The notes under the pieces: model-generated
Told to the model about the DNA's origin: nothing
Databases searched by the model: none
Seen by the model: only the letters and a program-made list of their open reading frames with translations
Position numbers and translations under genes: made by a program
Shown here: positions 32,574 through 41,524 of the stretch, in pieces
Numbering within the stretch: position 1 is the first letter of the stretch
Layout: each line of letters starts with the position of its first letter
Assembly (NCBI RefSeq): GCF_024218795.1
Contig: NZ_CP100400.1
Span: 1,860,001 to 1,924,000, forward strand
From: Halorussus aquaticus
GTDB lineage: Archaea; Halobacteriota; Halobacteria; Halobacteriales; Haladaptataceae
Direction: 5' to 3'
Length of the DNA stretch: 64,000 nt

Positions 32574-33435
32574 AGTAGAACTCGCGGACGAGGTCCATCG
32601 CGCCCTCGGGCGCGCCGTCCGGGATGTCGGCCATGTTGGAGTCGAGACCGTGGAGGTCCGAGTACGGGACGCTCTCCTCGTTCTGGTAGAGGATACCCTG
32701 ATACTCCTTGTCGGCGTCGAGAATCTTCTCTTTGGCCGCCTCGCGGTCGGTCGGGTCGTGGTCCTCGTCGTCGAGGTCCACGATGGAGTCTCGGAAGTAG
32801 TCGTAGGTGTCCACGTCGTTGAACGTCACGCACGGGCTGAAGACGTTCACGAAGCCGAACCCGTCGTGTTCGACGGCCTTCTGGACGATTTCGGTGTGGC
32901 GCTGGGCGTCCGTGGAGAACGACTGGGCGATGAAGCTCCCGCCCGCCGAGAGGGCGAGCGCGAGGGGGTTGACCGGCGGTTGTTTCGGACCCTCGGGGGT
33001 GGTCGAGGTCTCGAAGTCCTCACGAGAGGTCGGCGAGGCCTGCCCCTTGGTCAGCCCGTAGATGCGGTTGTCCATCACGACGTAGGTCATGTCCACGTTC
33101 CGGCGGACCGCGTGGATGAAGTGACCCGCGCCGATGGAGTAGCCGTCACCGTCGCCGCCCGCGACCATCACTTCGAGGTCGGGGTTGGCGAGTTTCACGC
33201 CCGTGCCAACGGGGAGCGCCCGGCCGTGGACGCCGTGAAGGGCGTAGCTGTGCATGTAGGTGCCGATTTTGCCGGAACAGCCGATGCCCGCCACGACGAA
33301 GGTGTTGTCCGGGTCGTTACCCGTGTTGGCCAGCGCCTTCATCATGCCGTTCATCGTGCCGAAGTCCCCGCAACCCGGGCACCACGTCGGCTGCTTGTCG
33401 GACTTGAAGTCGGTGAATCTAACGTCTGAACTCAT
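32572..33435 (-). CDS. korB: 2-oxoacid:ferredoxin oxidoreductase beta subunit (probably 2-oxoglutarate)
   Basis: The 287 aa subunit carries thiamine pyrophosphate. WCPGCGDFGTMNGMMKAL holds a CxxC plus a later Cys (GIGCSGKIG) that bind the [4Fe-4S] cluster. VMVAGGDGDGYSIGAGHF is the TPP-Mg motif, completed by MDNRIYGLTKGQ. Haloarchaea use such enzymes instead of the NAD-linked dehydrogenase complexes. The short beta length and single-polypeptide alpha fit KorB better than PorB. Its start overlaps the korA stop by 4 bp (ATGA), so subunit synthesis is coupled. Confidence 0.9.
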   Translation of the reverse strand: MSSDVRFTDFKSDKQPTWCPGCGDFGTMNGMMKALANTGNDPDNTFVVAGIGCSGKIGTYMHSYALHGVHGRALPVGTGVKLANPDLEVMVAGGDGDGYSIGAGHFIHAVRRNVDMTYVVMDNRIYGLTKGQASPTSREDFETSTTPEGPKQPPVNPLALALSAGGSFIAQSFSTDAQRHTEIVQKAVEHDGFGFVNVFSPCVTFNDVDTYDYFRDSIVDLDDEDHDPTDREAAKEKILDADKEYQGILYQNEESVPYSDLHGLDSNMADIPDGAPEGAMDLVREFY

Positions 33436-35192
33436 GCTGTGACCTCCTCGTTCTGGAGACTCGATTTGATATCGTCTGCCAGTTCGTCGGCCTTGAATCT
33501 GATGCCGTTGTACTTGTTCACGCGCTTGACGCGGGTAAGTGCGTCGTGTTCGAGTATGTCGGCGAACTGCCCGCTCTCGTTACACTCGACGACGATGACC
33601 TCGTCGGCGGCCTCGATTTCGTCGCTGAGGTCGGGTCGCGGGAAGATGTAGGGCACCGAGAGGAACCGAACGTCCACGTCCTCGTCGTCGAGGAACTCGA
33701 GGGCCTCGCGCATCGCGCCCTCGTTGGACCCCCACGAGATGACGAGGTTGTCGGAGTCCGAATCGCCGAACTCTCGGGGACTCCAGTCTTCCTCTTCCTT
33801 CGCGGTCTCGACCTTCCGGTTGCGCTTGTCCACCTGCTCGATGCGGACGTCGGTGTCCTCGGTCCGGCGACCGAGCGCGTTGTGTTCGAGACCGGTGGAC
33901 ATGTGCGCGCCGTTCTTCGTGCCGGGGAACGCCCGCGGACTCACGCCGTCGGCGGTCGAGAAGTGGGGCTGGAACCGGTCTTTCTCGTCGGTCCACGCCT
34001 CGATCTCGTCCTCGTCCACGACCTTCCCGCGGTCGATTTCGACGGCGTCCATGTCGAACGTCTCGGGTTCGAAGGTCTGCTCGGTCACGGCCATCGAGAG
34101 GTCCGCGAGCAGGAAGACGGGCGTCTGGTACTTCTCGGCGAGGTTGAACGCCTCGACGGTCTTCTGGAAGCACTCGGCGACGTTGGTCGGCGCGAGGACG
34201 AACCGCGGAATCTCGCCGTGACCCCCGTAGAGGGCCATGTTGAGGTCGCCCTGCTCCTGCTTGGTCGGCATCCCGGTCGAGGGACCCGAGCGCATCACGT
34301 CGGCGATGACCAGCGGCGTCTCGCTGGTCGCGACGAGACCGAACGTCTCGGTCATCAGGTCGATGCCCGGCCCGGAGGTGGCGGTCATCGACCGCGCACC
34401 GGCGCGGGCAGCGCCCAGCGCCATGTTGATGGCCGAGAGTTCGTCTTCGGCCTGCACGACTTCGCCGCCGAACTGCTCGATACGGCCCGTCAGGTACTCC
34501 ATCACGTCGGTCGCGGGGGTGATGGGGTACCCTGCGTAGAAGCGGCATCCGGCCGCGATAGCGCCCATGCCGATGGCTTGGTCGCCGTTCAGCAGGACGT
34601 AGTCGTTGTCGGTGGTGTCGAGGTCGTATTCGAACTCGTGGTCGTACTCCTCCTGTACGTACTCCTGACCCTTCCGGGCGGCCTCCTTGTTGTTGTCCAC
34701 GATGGACTCGCCCTTGGAGCCGAACTTCTTCTCCAGCGCGGAGTCGAGGTTCTCGATGGGGAAGTTCGTCACCTCGCAGGCCGCGCCCAGCGCGACGATG
34801 TTCTGCATGATGGCCCCACCGGCCTCCTCGGCGAGCGACTGGAGCGGCACGTCGAGTCCGATCATGCCCTCGGGAATCTCCACGTCCTGCATCTCGGTGC
34901 GCTCACCGTCGTAGATGATGACGCTCCCCTCGTGCAGTTCGTCGAGATTCTCGTCGATGGTGCGCTCTGTCAACGCGACGAGGATGTCGAGTCGGTCCAC
35001 CACGCTCTCGACCCGGTCGGTCGAGCTTCGAATCTTGTAGGCTGTGTACCCACCGCGGATTCGGGACGCGAAGTCCTTGGAAGTGAACACGTGTCGTCCT
35101 GCGCGGGAAAGCGCCTGTGCGAAGATTTTCCCGGTAGAGTCGATCCCATCGCCGGCCTCTCCGCCGATGGCCCAGTTCAGGTCGTCTGGCAT
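33432..35192 (-). CDS. korA: 2-oxoacid:ferredoxin oxidoreductase alpha subunit (gamma-alpha fusion)
   Basis: The 586 aa protein fuses the gamma domain (about 1-180: WAIGGEAGDGIDSTGKIFAQALSRAG, FASRIRGGYTAYKIR) to the pyrimidine-binding alpha domain (about 200-450: GDQAIGMGAIAAGCRFYAGYPITPATDVMEYL, AEDELSAINMALGAARAGARSMTATSGPGIDLM) and the C-terminal VSWGSNEG and ECNESGQF domain. With KorB it oxidises 2-oxoglutarate to succinyl-CoA, reducing ferredoxin, in the TCA cycle. Pyruvate specificity cannot be excluded from sequence alone. The gene is first in the korA-korB operon. Confidence 0.92.
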   Translation of the reverse strand: MPDDLNWAIGGEAGDGIDSTGKIFAQALSRAGRHVFTSKDFASRIRGGYTAYKIRSSTDRVESVVDRLDILVALTERTIDENLDELHEGSVIIYDGERTEMQDVEIPEGMIGLDVPLQSLAEEAGGAIMQNIVALGAACEVTNFPIENLDSALEKKFGSKGESIVDNNKEAARKGQEYVQEEYDHEFEYDLDTTDNDYVLLNGDQAIGMGAIAAGCRFYAGYPITPATDVMEYLTGRIEQFGGEVVQAEDELSAINMALGAARAGARSMTATSGPGIDLMTETFGLVATSETPLVIADVMRSGPSTGMPTKQEQGDLNMALYGGHGEIPRFVLAPTNVAECFQKTVEAFNLAEKYQTPVFLLADLSMAVTEQTFEPETFDMDAVEIDRGKVVDEDEIEAWTDEKDRFQPHFSTADGVSPRAFPGTKNGAHMSTGLEHNALGRRTEDTDVRIEQVDKRNRKVETAKEEEDWSPREFGDSDSDNLVISWGSNEGAMREALEFLDDEDVDVRFLSVPYIFPRPDLSDEIEAADEVIVVECNESGQFADILEHDALTRVKRVNKYNGIRFKADELADDIKSSLQNEEVTA

Positions 35193-35310
35193 TCCTAACT
35201 AGCCGGTAACCCATGCCAAATCAAAAGCCTTCTGAAGCGCCCTTCGCGGCAAAGGTTTCCGACACCCGCTCGCCACCCCCGTTCGGAGTCGTCTCGGTCA
35301 GTCGTAGCCT

Positions 35311-35318
35311 CTTTAATC
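35311..35318 (+). promoter_or_regulatory. TATA-like box of the gene at 35340
   Basis: CTTTAATC lies about 26 bp before the ATG at 35340, so the transcript would be leaderless and the ATG, rather than a GTG nine bases upstream, is the likely start. Confidence 0.5.
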
Positions 35319-35339
35319 GCGCCTCGGCAAGTGACCGTC

Positions 35340-35990
35340 ATGGACGGAACCCAAGTCGCGGTTCGCTCTGTCGAGTCGGTCGGAAGCGACACGGTCGCGC
35401 TGACGCTGGAGACGCCCGAGGGCTTCGACGCCGCCCCGGGTCAGTTCGTGCAACTCGCCGCGACGGTCGACGGCGAGCAGGTCACGCGCCACTACACGCT
35501 CTCGTCGCCCGACGCCGCCGAGACCTTCGAGGTCACCGTCGAAGTGGACCCCGAGGGGTCGCTCAGCCCGTACCTCGCGGACCTCGACGCCGGTGCCGCG
35601 GTCGAAGTCGCCGGTCCCTTCGGCGACTCCTACTACGAGGGCGAGGAGGGCGTGGTCGTCCTCGCGGGCGGGCCGGGCGTCGGCCCCGCGGTCGGCATCG
35701 GCGAGCGGTCGGTGGCGGACGGCGGCGACGTGACCATCGTCTACGAGGACGCCGACCCCGTCCACGAGGACCGCCTGAGCGCACTCGCCGACGCGGGTGC
35801 CACGGTCGTCGTCACCGACGACGTGAGTGACGAGGACGTCCTCGAAATCCTCGCGGACGCGCAGGGCCAGACGTTCATCTACGGCTTCGCGGACTTCCTC
35901 GACCGCGCGACGGCCGCGCTCGACGCTGCGAACCTCGACTCCGACGACGCCAAAGTCGAGAACTTCGGTCCCGCGCCCGACTCGGAGTAG
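35340..35990 (+). CDS. FAD/NAD-binding oxidoreductase (ferredoxin reductase-like)
   Basis: The 216 aa protein is a compact FNR-type flavoprotein. The flavin barrel has APGQFVQLAA and TRHYTLSSPDA (RxYTLSS). The nucleotide half shows GVVVLAGGPGVGPAVGIGE, VTIVYEDADPVHEDRL and FIYGFADFLDRA. It lacks the usual CGP-type C-terminal motif; the FIYGFADF segment takes its place. It is divergent from korA, so a role in passing electrons from reduced ferredoxin to NAD(P) is tempting but unproven. Confidence 0.8.
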   Translation: MDGTQVAVRSVESVGSDTVALTLETPEGFDAAPGQFVQLAATVDGEQVTRHYTLSSPDAAETFEVTVEVDPEGSLSPYLADLDAGAAVEVAGPFGDSYYEGEEGVVVLAGGPGVGPAVGIGERSVADGGDVTIVYEDADPVHEDRLSALADAGATVVVTDDVSDEDVLEILADAQGQTFIYGFADFLDRATAALDAANLDSDDAKVENFGPAPDSE

Positions 35991-36048
35991 CGAGGCCCGC
36001 GGTCGAAACCGGAGAACGTATCAATTTTCGAGGCGATTCGGCGAACCG

Positions 36049-36645
36049 ATGTCGACCGAAATAAACGCGGAGTCCGTCGAGCGCCGGATGGACCGCCTGC
36101 TCGCTGAGTACGGCGACGTTCCCGTCGAGGAGGAGACGTGGGAGCGCTCGGCCGACCGGTTCGAGCGGGAGGTCCGACAGGCCGAGAACGGCTACGTCGG
36201 CGGGGCCTACGCGTGGGTCGTCCGGCGGCCCGACGAGGCGACCGACCTCACCGAGTCGATGCCGCCCGAGGCCGAAGACGACCGGAAGCGCGCGCTGATG
36301 ATTCTGGGACGCGGGGCCGACCGGTGGGGGTTGGCCGGCGGTGGGTTGGAGGACGGCGAGCGCCACGAGGAGGCCGCCCGACGGGAGGTCCGCGAGGAGA
36401 CCGGCGTCGAGTGCGAACTGACCGACCTGTTCCTGCTCCGCCACGTCACGGTGGTCCCCGAGGGCGACTCGGAGCGTCGAATCCACTTCCTCTACGCGTT
36501 CTTCGACGCGACCTACGAGGGCGGGTCGATAACCGTCCAACCGGGCGAACTCGACGGCGCGGCGTGGTTCGCGGAACCGCCAGAGCGCCTGCTCCCCGCC
36601 AACGGGCGCCGGGCCGAGTCGTGGACGCCGGAGGCTGGCGACTAG
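36049..36645 (+). CDS. Nudix hydrolase
   Basis: The 198 aa protein has an N-terminal helical extension (about 1-50) and a Nudix domain. The box reads GGGLEDGERHEEAARREVREETG, complete with the REVREETG core. An acidic loop (DLTESMPPEAEDDRKR) lies before ALMILGRGADRWGLAG. LFLLRHVTVVPEGDSERRIHFLYAFFDA follows. The substrate is unknown. It is one of four Nudix proteins in the window and lies 58 bp after the flavin oxidoreductase on the same strand. Confidence 0.85.
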   Translation: MSTEINAESVERRMDRLLAEYGDVPVEEETWERSADRFEREVRQAENGYVGGAYAWVVRRPDEATDLTESMPPEAEDDRKRALMILGRGADRWGLAGGGLEDGERHEEAARREVREETGVECELTDLFLLRHVTVVPEGDSERRIHFLYAFFDATYEGGSITVQPGELDGAAWFAEPPERLLPANGRRAESWTPEAGD

Positions 36646-36664
36646 TTCGTCGGGCGCGACGCGG

Positions 36665-37048
36665 TCAGTGCTCTACGAACTCTATCAGCACGCCGCCGGT
36701 CGATTTGGGGTGGAGGAAGGCGACGTCGTGACCCCACGCGCCCGGTCGGGGGTCGTCGTCTATCAGTTCGACGCCGTGGTCGCGCGCGGTGTCGAGCGCC
36801 GCCTCGATGTCGCCGGTTTCGAGGGCGACGTGGTGGATGCCCGGCCCGTTGGCATCGAGGTATCGGGAGACGGTCCCGTCTTCGAGGGGTTCGAGCAGTT
36901 CGAAGTAGCTGTCGCCGAATTCGAGGAAGACGACCCGCAGGCCGTCGAACTCCTCCTCGTGGGCGACGGGTGCGTCGAACAGGTCGGCGTACAGGTCGGC
37001 GAGGGCCGCGGCGTCCTCGGTGGCGATTCCGACGTGGTCGATGTGCAT
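36665..37048 (-). CDS. mce: Methylmalonyl-CoA epimerase
   Basis: The 127 aa VOC-fold epimerase interconverts (2S)- and (2R)-methylmalonyl-CoA so the mutase can use it. MHIDHVGIATEDAAALADLYADLF gives the first metal His, FLEFGDSYFELLEPL the Glu, GIHHVALETGDI the second His and GVLIEFVEH the last Glu. These match epimerases from Propionibacterium and archaea. The mutase gene lies about 2.6 kb away on the same strand, separated by unrelated genes. The start MHIDHV is chosen over a longer frame with an atypical N-terminus. Confidence 0.9.
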   Translation of the reverse strand: MHIDHVGIATEDAAALADLYADLFDAPVAHEEEFDGLRVVFLEFGDSYFELLEPLEDGTVSRYLDANGPGIHHVALETGDIEAALDTARDHGVELIDDDPRPGAWGHDVAFLHPKSTGGVLIEFVEH

Positions 37049-37214
37049 GTGCGAGCGTTCGGCCGTGTCGGATATATTTTCGGCGGTACTGCGTCGTGGC
37101 GCGGGAGTAAATGTGTGAAGCAACCGGCGACACTGCGACCGCTTCCGGATGATAGCGGGCGCACCCCGAACTAGCTACTCCCGTCACAAATGAATTATTG
37201 TAACCGCACTACGA

Positions 37215-37440
37215 CCGCGGGCCTCACACCTCCCCAACCTCCTGCGGTGCTCGGTCGTCACTTCGTTCCTCCCTGCACTCCTCGTCCACCGTCAGAGCAA
37301 GTTCTGACGAGCCGTCGGTCGCTACGCTCCCGAAGACCTCGCGCAGAGATGGCGCGACACGAGGTCGCGCCAGTGCGCGCCGCGGCGCAGACTCACCAGT
37401 CGAACGTGACGCCACGGTTCGAATCCCGCCCGGAACCAGC
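37215..37440 (+). other. Structured intergenic region with tRNA-3'-end-like sequence
   Basis: The 423 bp gap between mce and the aminotransferase gene is not coding in either direction. It contains a 7-bp hairpin (37290-37296 with 37303-37309), a perfect 9-bp hairpin with a 5-base loop (37350-37358 with 37364-37372), and GGTTCGAATCCCGCC (37416-37430), which looks like a tRNA T-loop and acceptor side although the T-stem does not pair beyond two bases and no 5' half is visible. From memory, similar degenerate stretches recur in haloarchaeal genomes. It could be a degraded repeat, an attachment-site scar or a small RNA. Confidence 0.45.
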
Positions 37441-37471
37441 ACTTATCACGCAATCTGTCGTGTTCACTGAC

Positions 37472-38593
37472 GTGAACCCGACCGACCTCAGGGCCGAAAT
37501 TCCGGCGCTCGACCGCACGACGTACCTCAACACCGGGGCCGCGGGACCGAGTCCGTACCGCGTCGTGGAGGCCGTCGAGTCCTGCGTGGAACGCCACGAG
37601 TACGAGTCGCCGGGCGGCGAGGGGATGTACCCCTTCTCGTTCGACGTCTTCGACGAGACGCGCGAGGTCGTCGCCGACCACCTCGGCGCGACCGCCGAGG
37701 AAATCGCGCTGACCCAGAGTACCACCGACGGCATCAACCGCGTCGCGGCCGGACTCGACTGGGAGCGCGGGGACACGGTGGTCCGGACCGACCTCGAACA
37801 CTCCTCTGGCATCCTGCCGTGGCAGCGCTTGCGGCGCCGGGGCGTCGAAGTAGAAGTCGTCGAGAGCGACGGCGGACGCCTCGACGCCGACCGGATGGCG
37901 TCGGCCGTCGAGGGCGCGAAACTCGTCTGTCTGAGTTCGCTGACGTGGAGTCACGGCACCCTCCTGCCGGTCCGCGAGATAGTCGAGACGGCCCACGACG
38001 CGGGCGCGTTGGTCCTCGTGGACGCCGTCCAGTGCCCCGGCCAGATGCCGGTGGACGTGCGCGAGTGGGGCGCCGACTTCGTGGCCGGTGCGGGCCACAA
38101 GTGGCTCCTCGGTCCATTCGGCGCGGGATTCGTCCACGTCGCGCCGGGTGCGGAGACCCGCCTCGAACCGGCCCACGTCGGCTACCGGAGCGTCGAGGAC
38201 CCGAACGCCGAGGAGTACGCCTACGAACCCGGTGCCCACAGGCTGGAAGTCGGCACCGTCTCGCCCGCGCCCTACGCGGGCCTGTGCGAGGCTATCGAGA
38301 CCATCGAGGAGATTGGGTACGACGGAATCCGGGACCGCATCGAGGCGCTCACCGACCGACTGAAGGCGGGCATTCGGGACGCCGAGACCGCCCGCCTGCT
38401 GAGTCCCCGCGAGTACGAGTCGGGTCTCGTGACGTTCGCAATCGACGACCCCGACCCGGAGTCGTTCGTCGAGGAACTGGCCGACGACGGGGTCCGGATC
38501 CGGTCGCTCCCGTTCCCCGAGAACGCGGTCCGGGCGTCGGTTCACGCGTTCAACTCGGAGGCGGACGTGGACGAACTCGTTGAGTGGCTCTGA
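37472..38593 (+). CDS. Class V aminotransferase (NifS/cysteine-desulfurase-like)
   Basis: The 373 aa PLP enzyme has fold type I. LNTGAAGPSPYRVVEAV is the substrate loop, LTQSTTDGINRVAAGLDW the cofactor loop, LVLVDAVQCPGQMPVDVREWGADFVAGAGHKWLLGPFGAGF carries the Asp and the PLP lysine in GAGHKWL. The C-terminal domain ends in VRASVHAFNSEADVDELVEWL. Members include cysteine desulfurases and isopenicillin epimerase-like proteins; no catalytic Cys loop typical of group I desulfurases is obvious, so the exact reaction is open. The GTG at 37472 (NPTDLRAEIPAL) fits the CTTATC box at 37442; another GTG is at 37460. Confidence 0.8.
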   Translation: MNPTDLRAEIPALDRTTYLNTGAAGPSPYRVVEAVESCVERHEYESPGGEGMYPFSFDVFDETREVVADHLGATAEEIALTQSTTDGINRVAAGLDWERGDTVVRTDLEHSSGILPWQRLRRRGVEVEVVESDGGRLDADRMASAVEGAKLVCLSSLTWSHGTLLPVREIVETAHDAGALVLVDAVQCPGQMPVDVREWGADFVAGAGHKWLLGPFGAGFVHVAPGAETRLEPAHVGYRSVEDPNAEEYAYEPGAHRLEVGTVSPAPYAGLCEAIETIEEIGYDGIRDRIEALTDRLKAGIRDAETARLLSPREYESGLVTFAIDDPDPESFVEELADDGVRIRSLPFPENAVRASVHAFNSEADVDELVEWL

Positions 38594-38627
38594 AATCGAG
38601 TGAACGGTCGCGTGTCTCTGGGTGAAA

Positions 38628-39476
38628 TCAGTCGGCGGTCGAGGACGGCGTTCGCCGGGACCAGACGGAGTCCGCGTCGTCGGATTCGGTCACGCGCACG
38701 GCCACGTAGACCGTCGAGACGATGGCGGCGTACTCGACGATACCGACGACGAGGTGTAACTCGGCCGGAACGTTCACGGCGACCACGAAGGGCGGTTGGT
38801 TCATGGTCGCGTGGAACAGGGCGACCAGCCAGAGGTTCCCAGTCAACGCGTACACGACGCCGTAGGCGACACCCGCGAACGCCAGTCCGAGGAGCCTGAC
38901 CGCCAGCGCCGAACCGACTCCGTGTCCCGACGCGAGAAACCACTGTGGAAGGTGGAAGGCCGCGAAGAGGACCGCCGCGGCCGCGACGCCGGAGACGACT
39001 GCCTTGCGGGTCTCGCCACCTGCCAATGCGGTAAATTTCTGTTGGAGGTACGCACGGAAGACGAGTTCCTCCGGAATCGCGGTGAACAGGAGCGAACTGA
39101 GGAGGGCCGCGAGGTACAACAGCGGGTGGGCGGCGACTCTCGACCCCGTGGTCTCGAACCCGGTAACGCCACCCAGTGCGAGACCGACCGCGACGAGGTT
39201 GTACAGCGTCCAGAACGCGACGAGTACCGCAACCGCGGAGACGAGTGCCCGAACGGACGGGAGGACCGAGCGCGGGGAGACACCCTCGACTGCGAGCGCA
39301 CCGACCGCGAGCACGACGAGGAAGACGCCCCAAGCCATTCCCAACGCGGGCGACTGCGACCCGCCCGGGGAGACGAGCAACAGACCGGACAGGACGGCGA
39401 TTACCACGAGATACGTTACGACGGGCACCAACGACCGACGCTCGAACGCTGGCGGCCTCGTGTCAGTTAGGAACAT
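38628..39476 (-). CDS. CPBP-family intramembrane metalloprotease
   Basis: The 282 aa protein has about eight hydrophobic segments. The CPBP (Abi/CAAX protease) motifs are IPEELVFRAYLQQKF (EExxxR), FAAFHLPQWFL (FxxxH) and LVALFHATMNQPP (HxxxN). The family includes Rce1-type prenyl-protein proteases and bacterial immunity proteins; the archaeal role is not known. The signal region at the start (FLTDTRPPAFERRSLVPVVTYLVVIAVLSGLLL) is the first helix. It is convergent with the aminotransferase gene. Confidence 0.85.
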   Translation of the reverse strand: MFLTDTRPPAFERRSLVPVVTYLVVIAVLSGLLLVSPGGSQSPALGMAWGVFLVVLAVGALAVEGVSPRSVLPSVRALVSAVAVLVAFWTLYNLVAVGLALGGVTGFETTGSRVAAHPLLYLAALLSSLLFTAIPEELVFRAYLQQKFTALAGGETRKAVVSGVAAAAVLFAAFHLPQWFLASGHGVGSALAVRLLGLAFAGVAYGVVYALTGNLWLVALFHATMNQPPFVVAVNVPAELHLVVGIVEYAAIVSTVYVAVRVTESDDADSVWSRRTPSSTAD

Positions 39477-39624
39477 ATACTAGGGGGTTGACTATTTCGG
39501 GGCAAAGTAACTTCTGTTTGTCCTCGCGGTCGGGTGAGGACAACCCACGAGGGCAGAGTCCGACCCACATCGCCGTTCCGTGCGGTTCCCGAGAGCTATC
39601 CGTCGGACGGAGACTCCGACGAGT

Positions 39625-41307
39625 TCACACCGCCGCGCCCGGCTGGTACTCCCCGAACGTCTCGCGCATCACGCCGCAGATTTCGCCGACGGTCGCGTAG
39701 GCCTTCACCGCGTCCACGATGTAGGGCATCACGTTGTCGTCGCCCTCGGCGGCCTCTCGGAGAGCGTCGAGTCTCGCCTCGACTTCCGCGTCGTCGCGGT
39801 CGTCCTTGACGGCGTTCAGGCGGTCTATCTGGCGCTGTTCCTCCTCCTCGGTGACCTCCTGAATGTCCACCTCGGGGTCCTCGTCAACCTCGAACTCGTT
39901 GACGCCGACGATGACGCGCTCTTTCTCCTCGATTTCGCGCTGGCGCTCGTAGGCCACGTCCTGAATCTGGCGCTGGACCCACTGGTCCTCGATTGCCTGC
40001 AGCATCCCGCCCTTCCGGTCCACGGTGTCGATGATGTCGAAGGCCTCCTCCTCCAGCCCGTCGGTCAGGCTCTCGACGTAGTAACTCCCCGCGAGCGGGT
40101 CGATGGTGTCGGCCGCGCCCGACTCGTGGGCCAGAATCTGCTGGGTGCGGAGCGCGGTCCGGACGCTCTCCTCTGTCGGGAGCGCGAGCGCCTCGTCCTT
40201 CCCGTTGGTGTGGAGGCTCTGGGTGCCGCCCAGCACCGCCGCGAGCGCCTGATACGCCACGCGGACGATGTTGTTGTCCACCTGCTGGGCGGTCAGGGTC
40301 GAACCGGCGGTCTGGGTGTGGAACTTGAGTTGCTTGGACTTGGGGTTCTCCGCGCCGAAGCGCTCTTCCATTATCTGTGCCCACATCCGGCGGGCCGCGC
40401 GGAACTTCGCCACCTCCTCCAGAATGTTGTTGTGTGCGTTGAAGAAGAACGAGAGTTGCGGAGCGAACTCGTCCACGTCGAGACCCGCGTCCATCGCGGC
40501 CTCGACGTACTCGATGCCGTTGCCGAGCGTGAACGCGAGTTCTTGGGCGGCCGTCGCGCCCGCCTCGCGGACGTGGTAGCCCGAGATGGAGATGGTGTTG
40601 AACTTCGGGGTCTCCTCGGCGCAGAACTCGAAGATGTCGGTGATGATGCGCATCGACGGCTCGGGCGGGTAGATGTAGGTGTTGCGCGCGATGTACTCCT
40701 TCAGGAGGTCGTTCTGGATGGTCCCCCGAAGCTCCGCCCTATCGACGCCCTGCTTGTCGCCGACCGCGATGTACATCGCCAGCAGGACCGAGGCGGGCGC
40801 GTTGATGGTCATCGACGTGCTGACCTCGTCGAGCGGGATGCCGTCGAAGACGGTCTCCATGTCGTGCAGGGAGTCGATGGCGACGCCCGACTTCCCGACC
40901 TCGCCCGCGGCCATGTCGTCGTCGGAGTCGTACCCCATCTGGGTCGGCAGGTCGAACGCCATCGAGAGACCCGAGGAGCCGTTCTCGATGAGGTACTCGA
41001 AGCGCTCGTTGGTCTCCTCGGGCGTGCCGAACCCGGCGTACTGGCGCATGGTCCAGAGTCGCCCGCGGTGCATCGTGGAGTAAGGTCCTCTGGTGTACGG
41101 TTCCTCTCCCGGGAAGCTCAGGTCCTCCTCGTAGTCGAGGTCCGCCACGTCGTCGGGCGTGTAGAGACGCTTCACGTCCTGTCCCCCGGTGTCGGTTGTG
41201 AACTCCTCTTTGCGCTCGCCGAAGCGCTCGACCGTCGGTCCGACCGTCTCTTCCTCCCACTCCTCACGTGCCTCGCGTATCTCCGCGAGGTCGTCCGCGT
41301 CGAACAT
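39625..41307 (-). CDS. mutA: Methylmalonyl-CoA mutase, large catalytic subunit
   Basis: The 560 aa protein is the substrate-binding TIM barrel of the B12-dependent mutase. It isomerises methylmalonyl-CoA to succinyl-Co[34 protein letters not shown] is the CoA-binding segment, [14 protein letters not shown] follows, then [10 protein letters not shown] and [25 protein letters not shown]. The C-terminal cobalamin-binding domain (DxHxxG) is absent, as in other archaea where a separate small subunit provides it; that subunit and MeaB are not in this window. The enzyme works with mce at 36665 in propionate or odd-chain acid use. Confidence 0.95.
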   Translation of the reverse strand: MFDADDLAEIREAREEWEEETVGPTVERFGERKEEFTTDTGGQDVKRLYTPDDVADLDYEEDLSFPGEEPYTRGPYSTMHRGRLWTMRQYAGFGTPEETNERFEYLIENGSSGLSMAFDLPTQMGYDSDDDMAAGEVGKSGVAIDSLHDMETVFDGIPLDEVSTSMTINAPASVLLAMYIAVGDKQGVDRAELRGTIQNDLLKEYIARNTYIYPPEPSMRIITDIFEFCAEETPKFNTISISGYHVREAGATAAQELAFTLGNGIEYVEAAMDAGLDVDEFAPQLSFFFNAHNNILEEVAKFRAARRMWAQIMEERFGAENPKSKQLKFHTQTAGSTLTAQQVDNNIVRVAYQALAAVLGGTQSLHTNGKDEALALPTEESVRTALRTQQILAHESGAADTIDPLAGSYYVESLTDGLEEEAFDIIDTVDRKGGMLQAIEDQWVQRQIQDVAYERQREIEEKERVIVGVNEFEVDEDPEVDIQEVTEEEEQRQIDRLNAVKDDRDDAEVEARLDALREAAEGDDNVMPYIVDAVKAYATVGEICGVMRETFGEYQPGAAV

Positions 41308-41460
41308 TACGTAGACCGACGGGCGGGCCGGTCTTAACGGTTGGCGGATTGGTCACGGTCGCGTGAGCGTCGGACGCGAATCACTCCGAACGAGCAGACG
41401 CCGTTTCGACAGCTGAGACCACACATACCCCGCATAACATGTATTTTGTACTCGGCTTTC

Positions 41461-41520
41461 GGTTACAACACTTGTAGTAAAAATACCAAAATTATTTATC
41501 CCCCTTGTTAGTGTAACTCT
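41461..41520 (+). promoter_or_regulatory. Promoter of the ABC-transporter operon with partial inverted repeats
   Basis: This is an AT-rich block in a GC-rich region. ATTATTTATC (41491-41500) is a TATA box about 29 bp before the ATG at 41525, so the transcript should be leaderless. Similar half-sites flank it in opposite orientation: GTTACAACACTTG upstream and CTTGTTAGTGTAAC downstream, and TTACAACACTTGTAGTAA is itself near-palindromic. This would suit a repressor site for sugar-controlled expression. Confidence 0.5.
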
Positions 41521-41524
41521 ATCT

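Noticed and set aside
37381-37440. A complete tRNA gene
   Set aside because: Only a T-loop-like sequence is present; no acceptor 5' strand, D-arm or anticodon arm can be folded, and the T-stem is mismatched.
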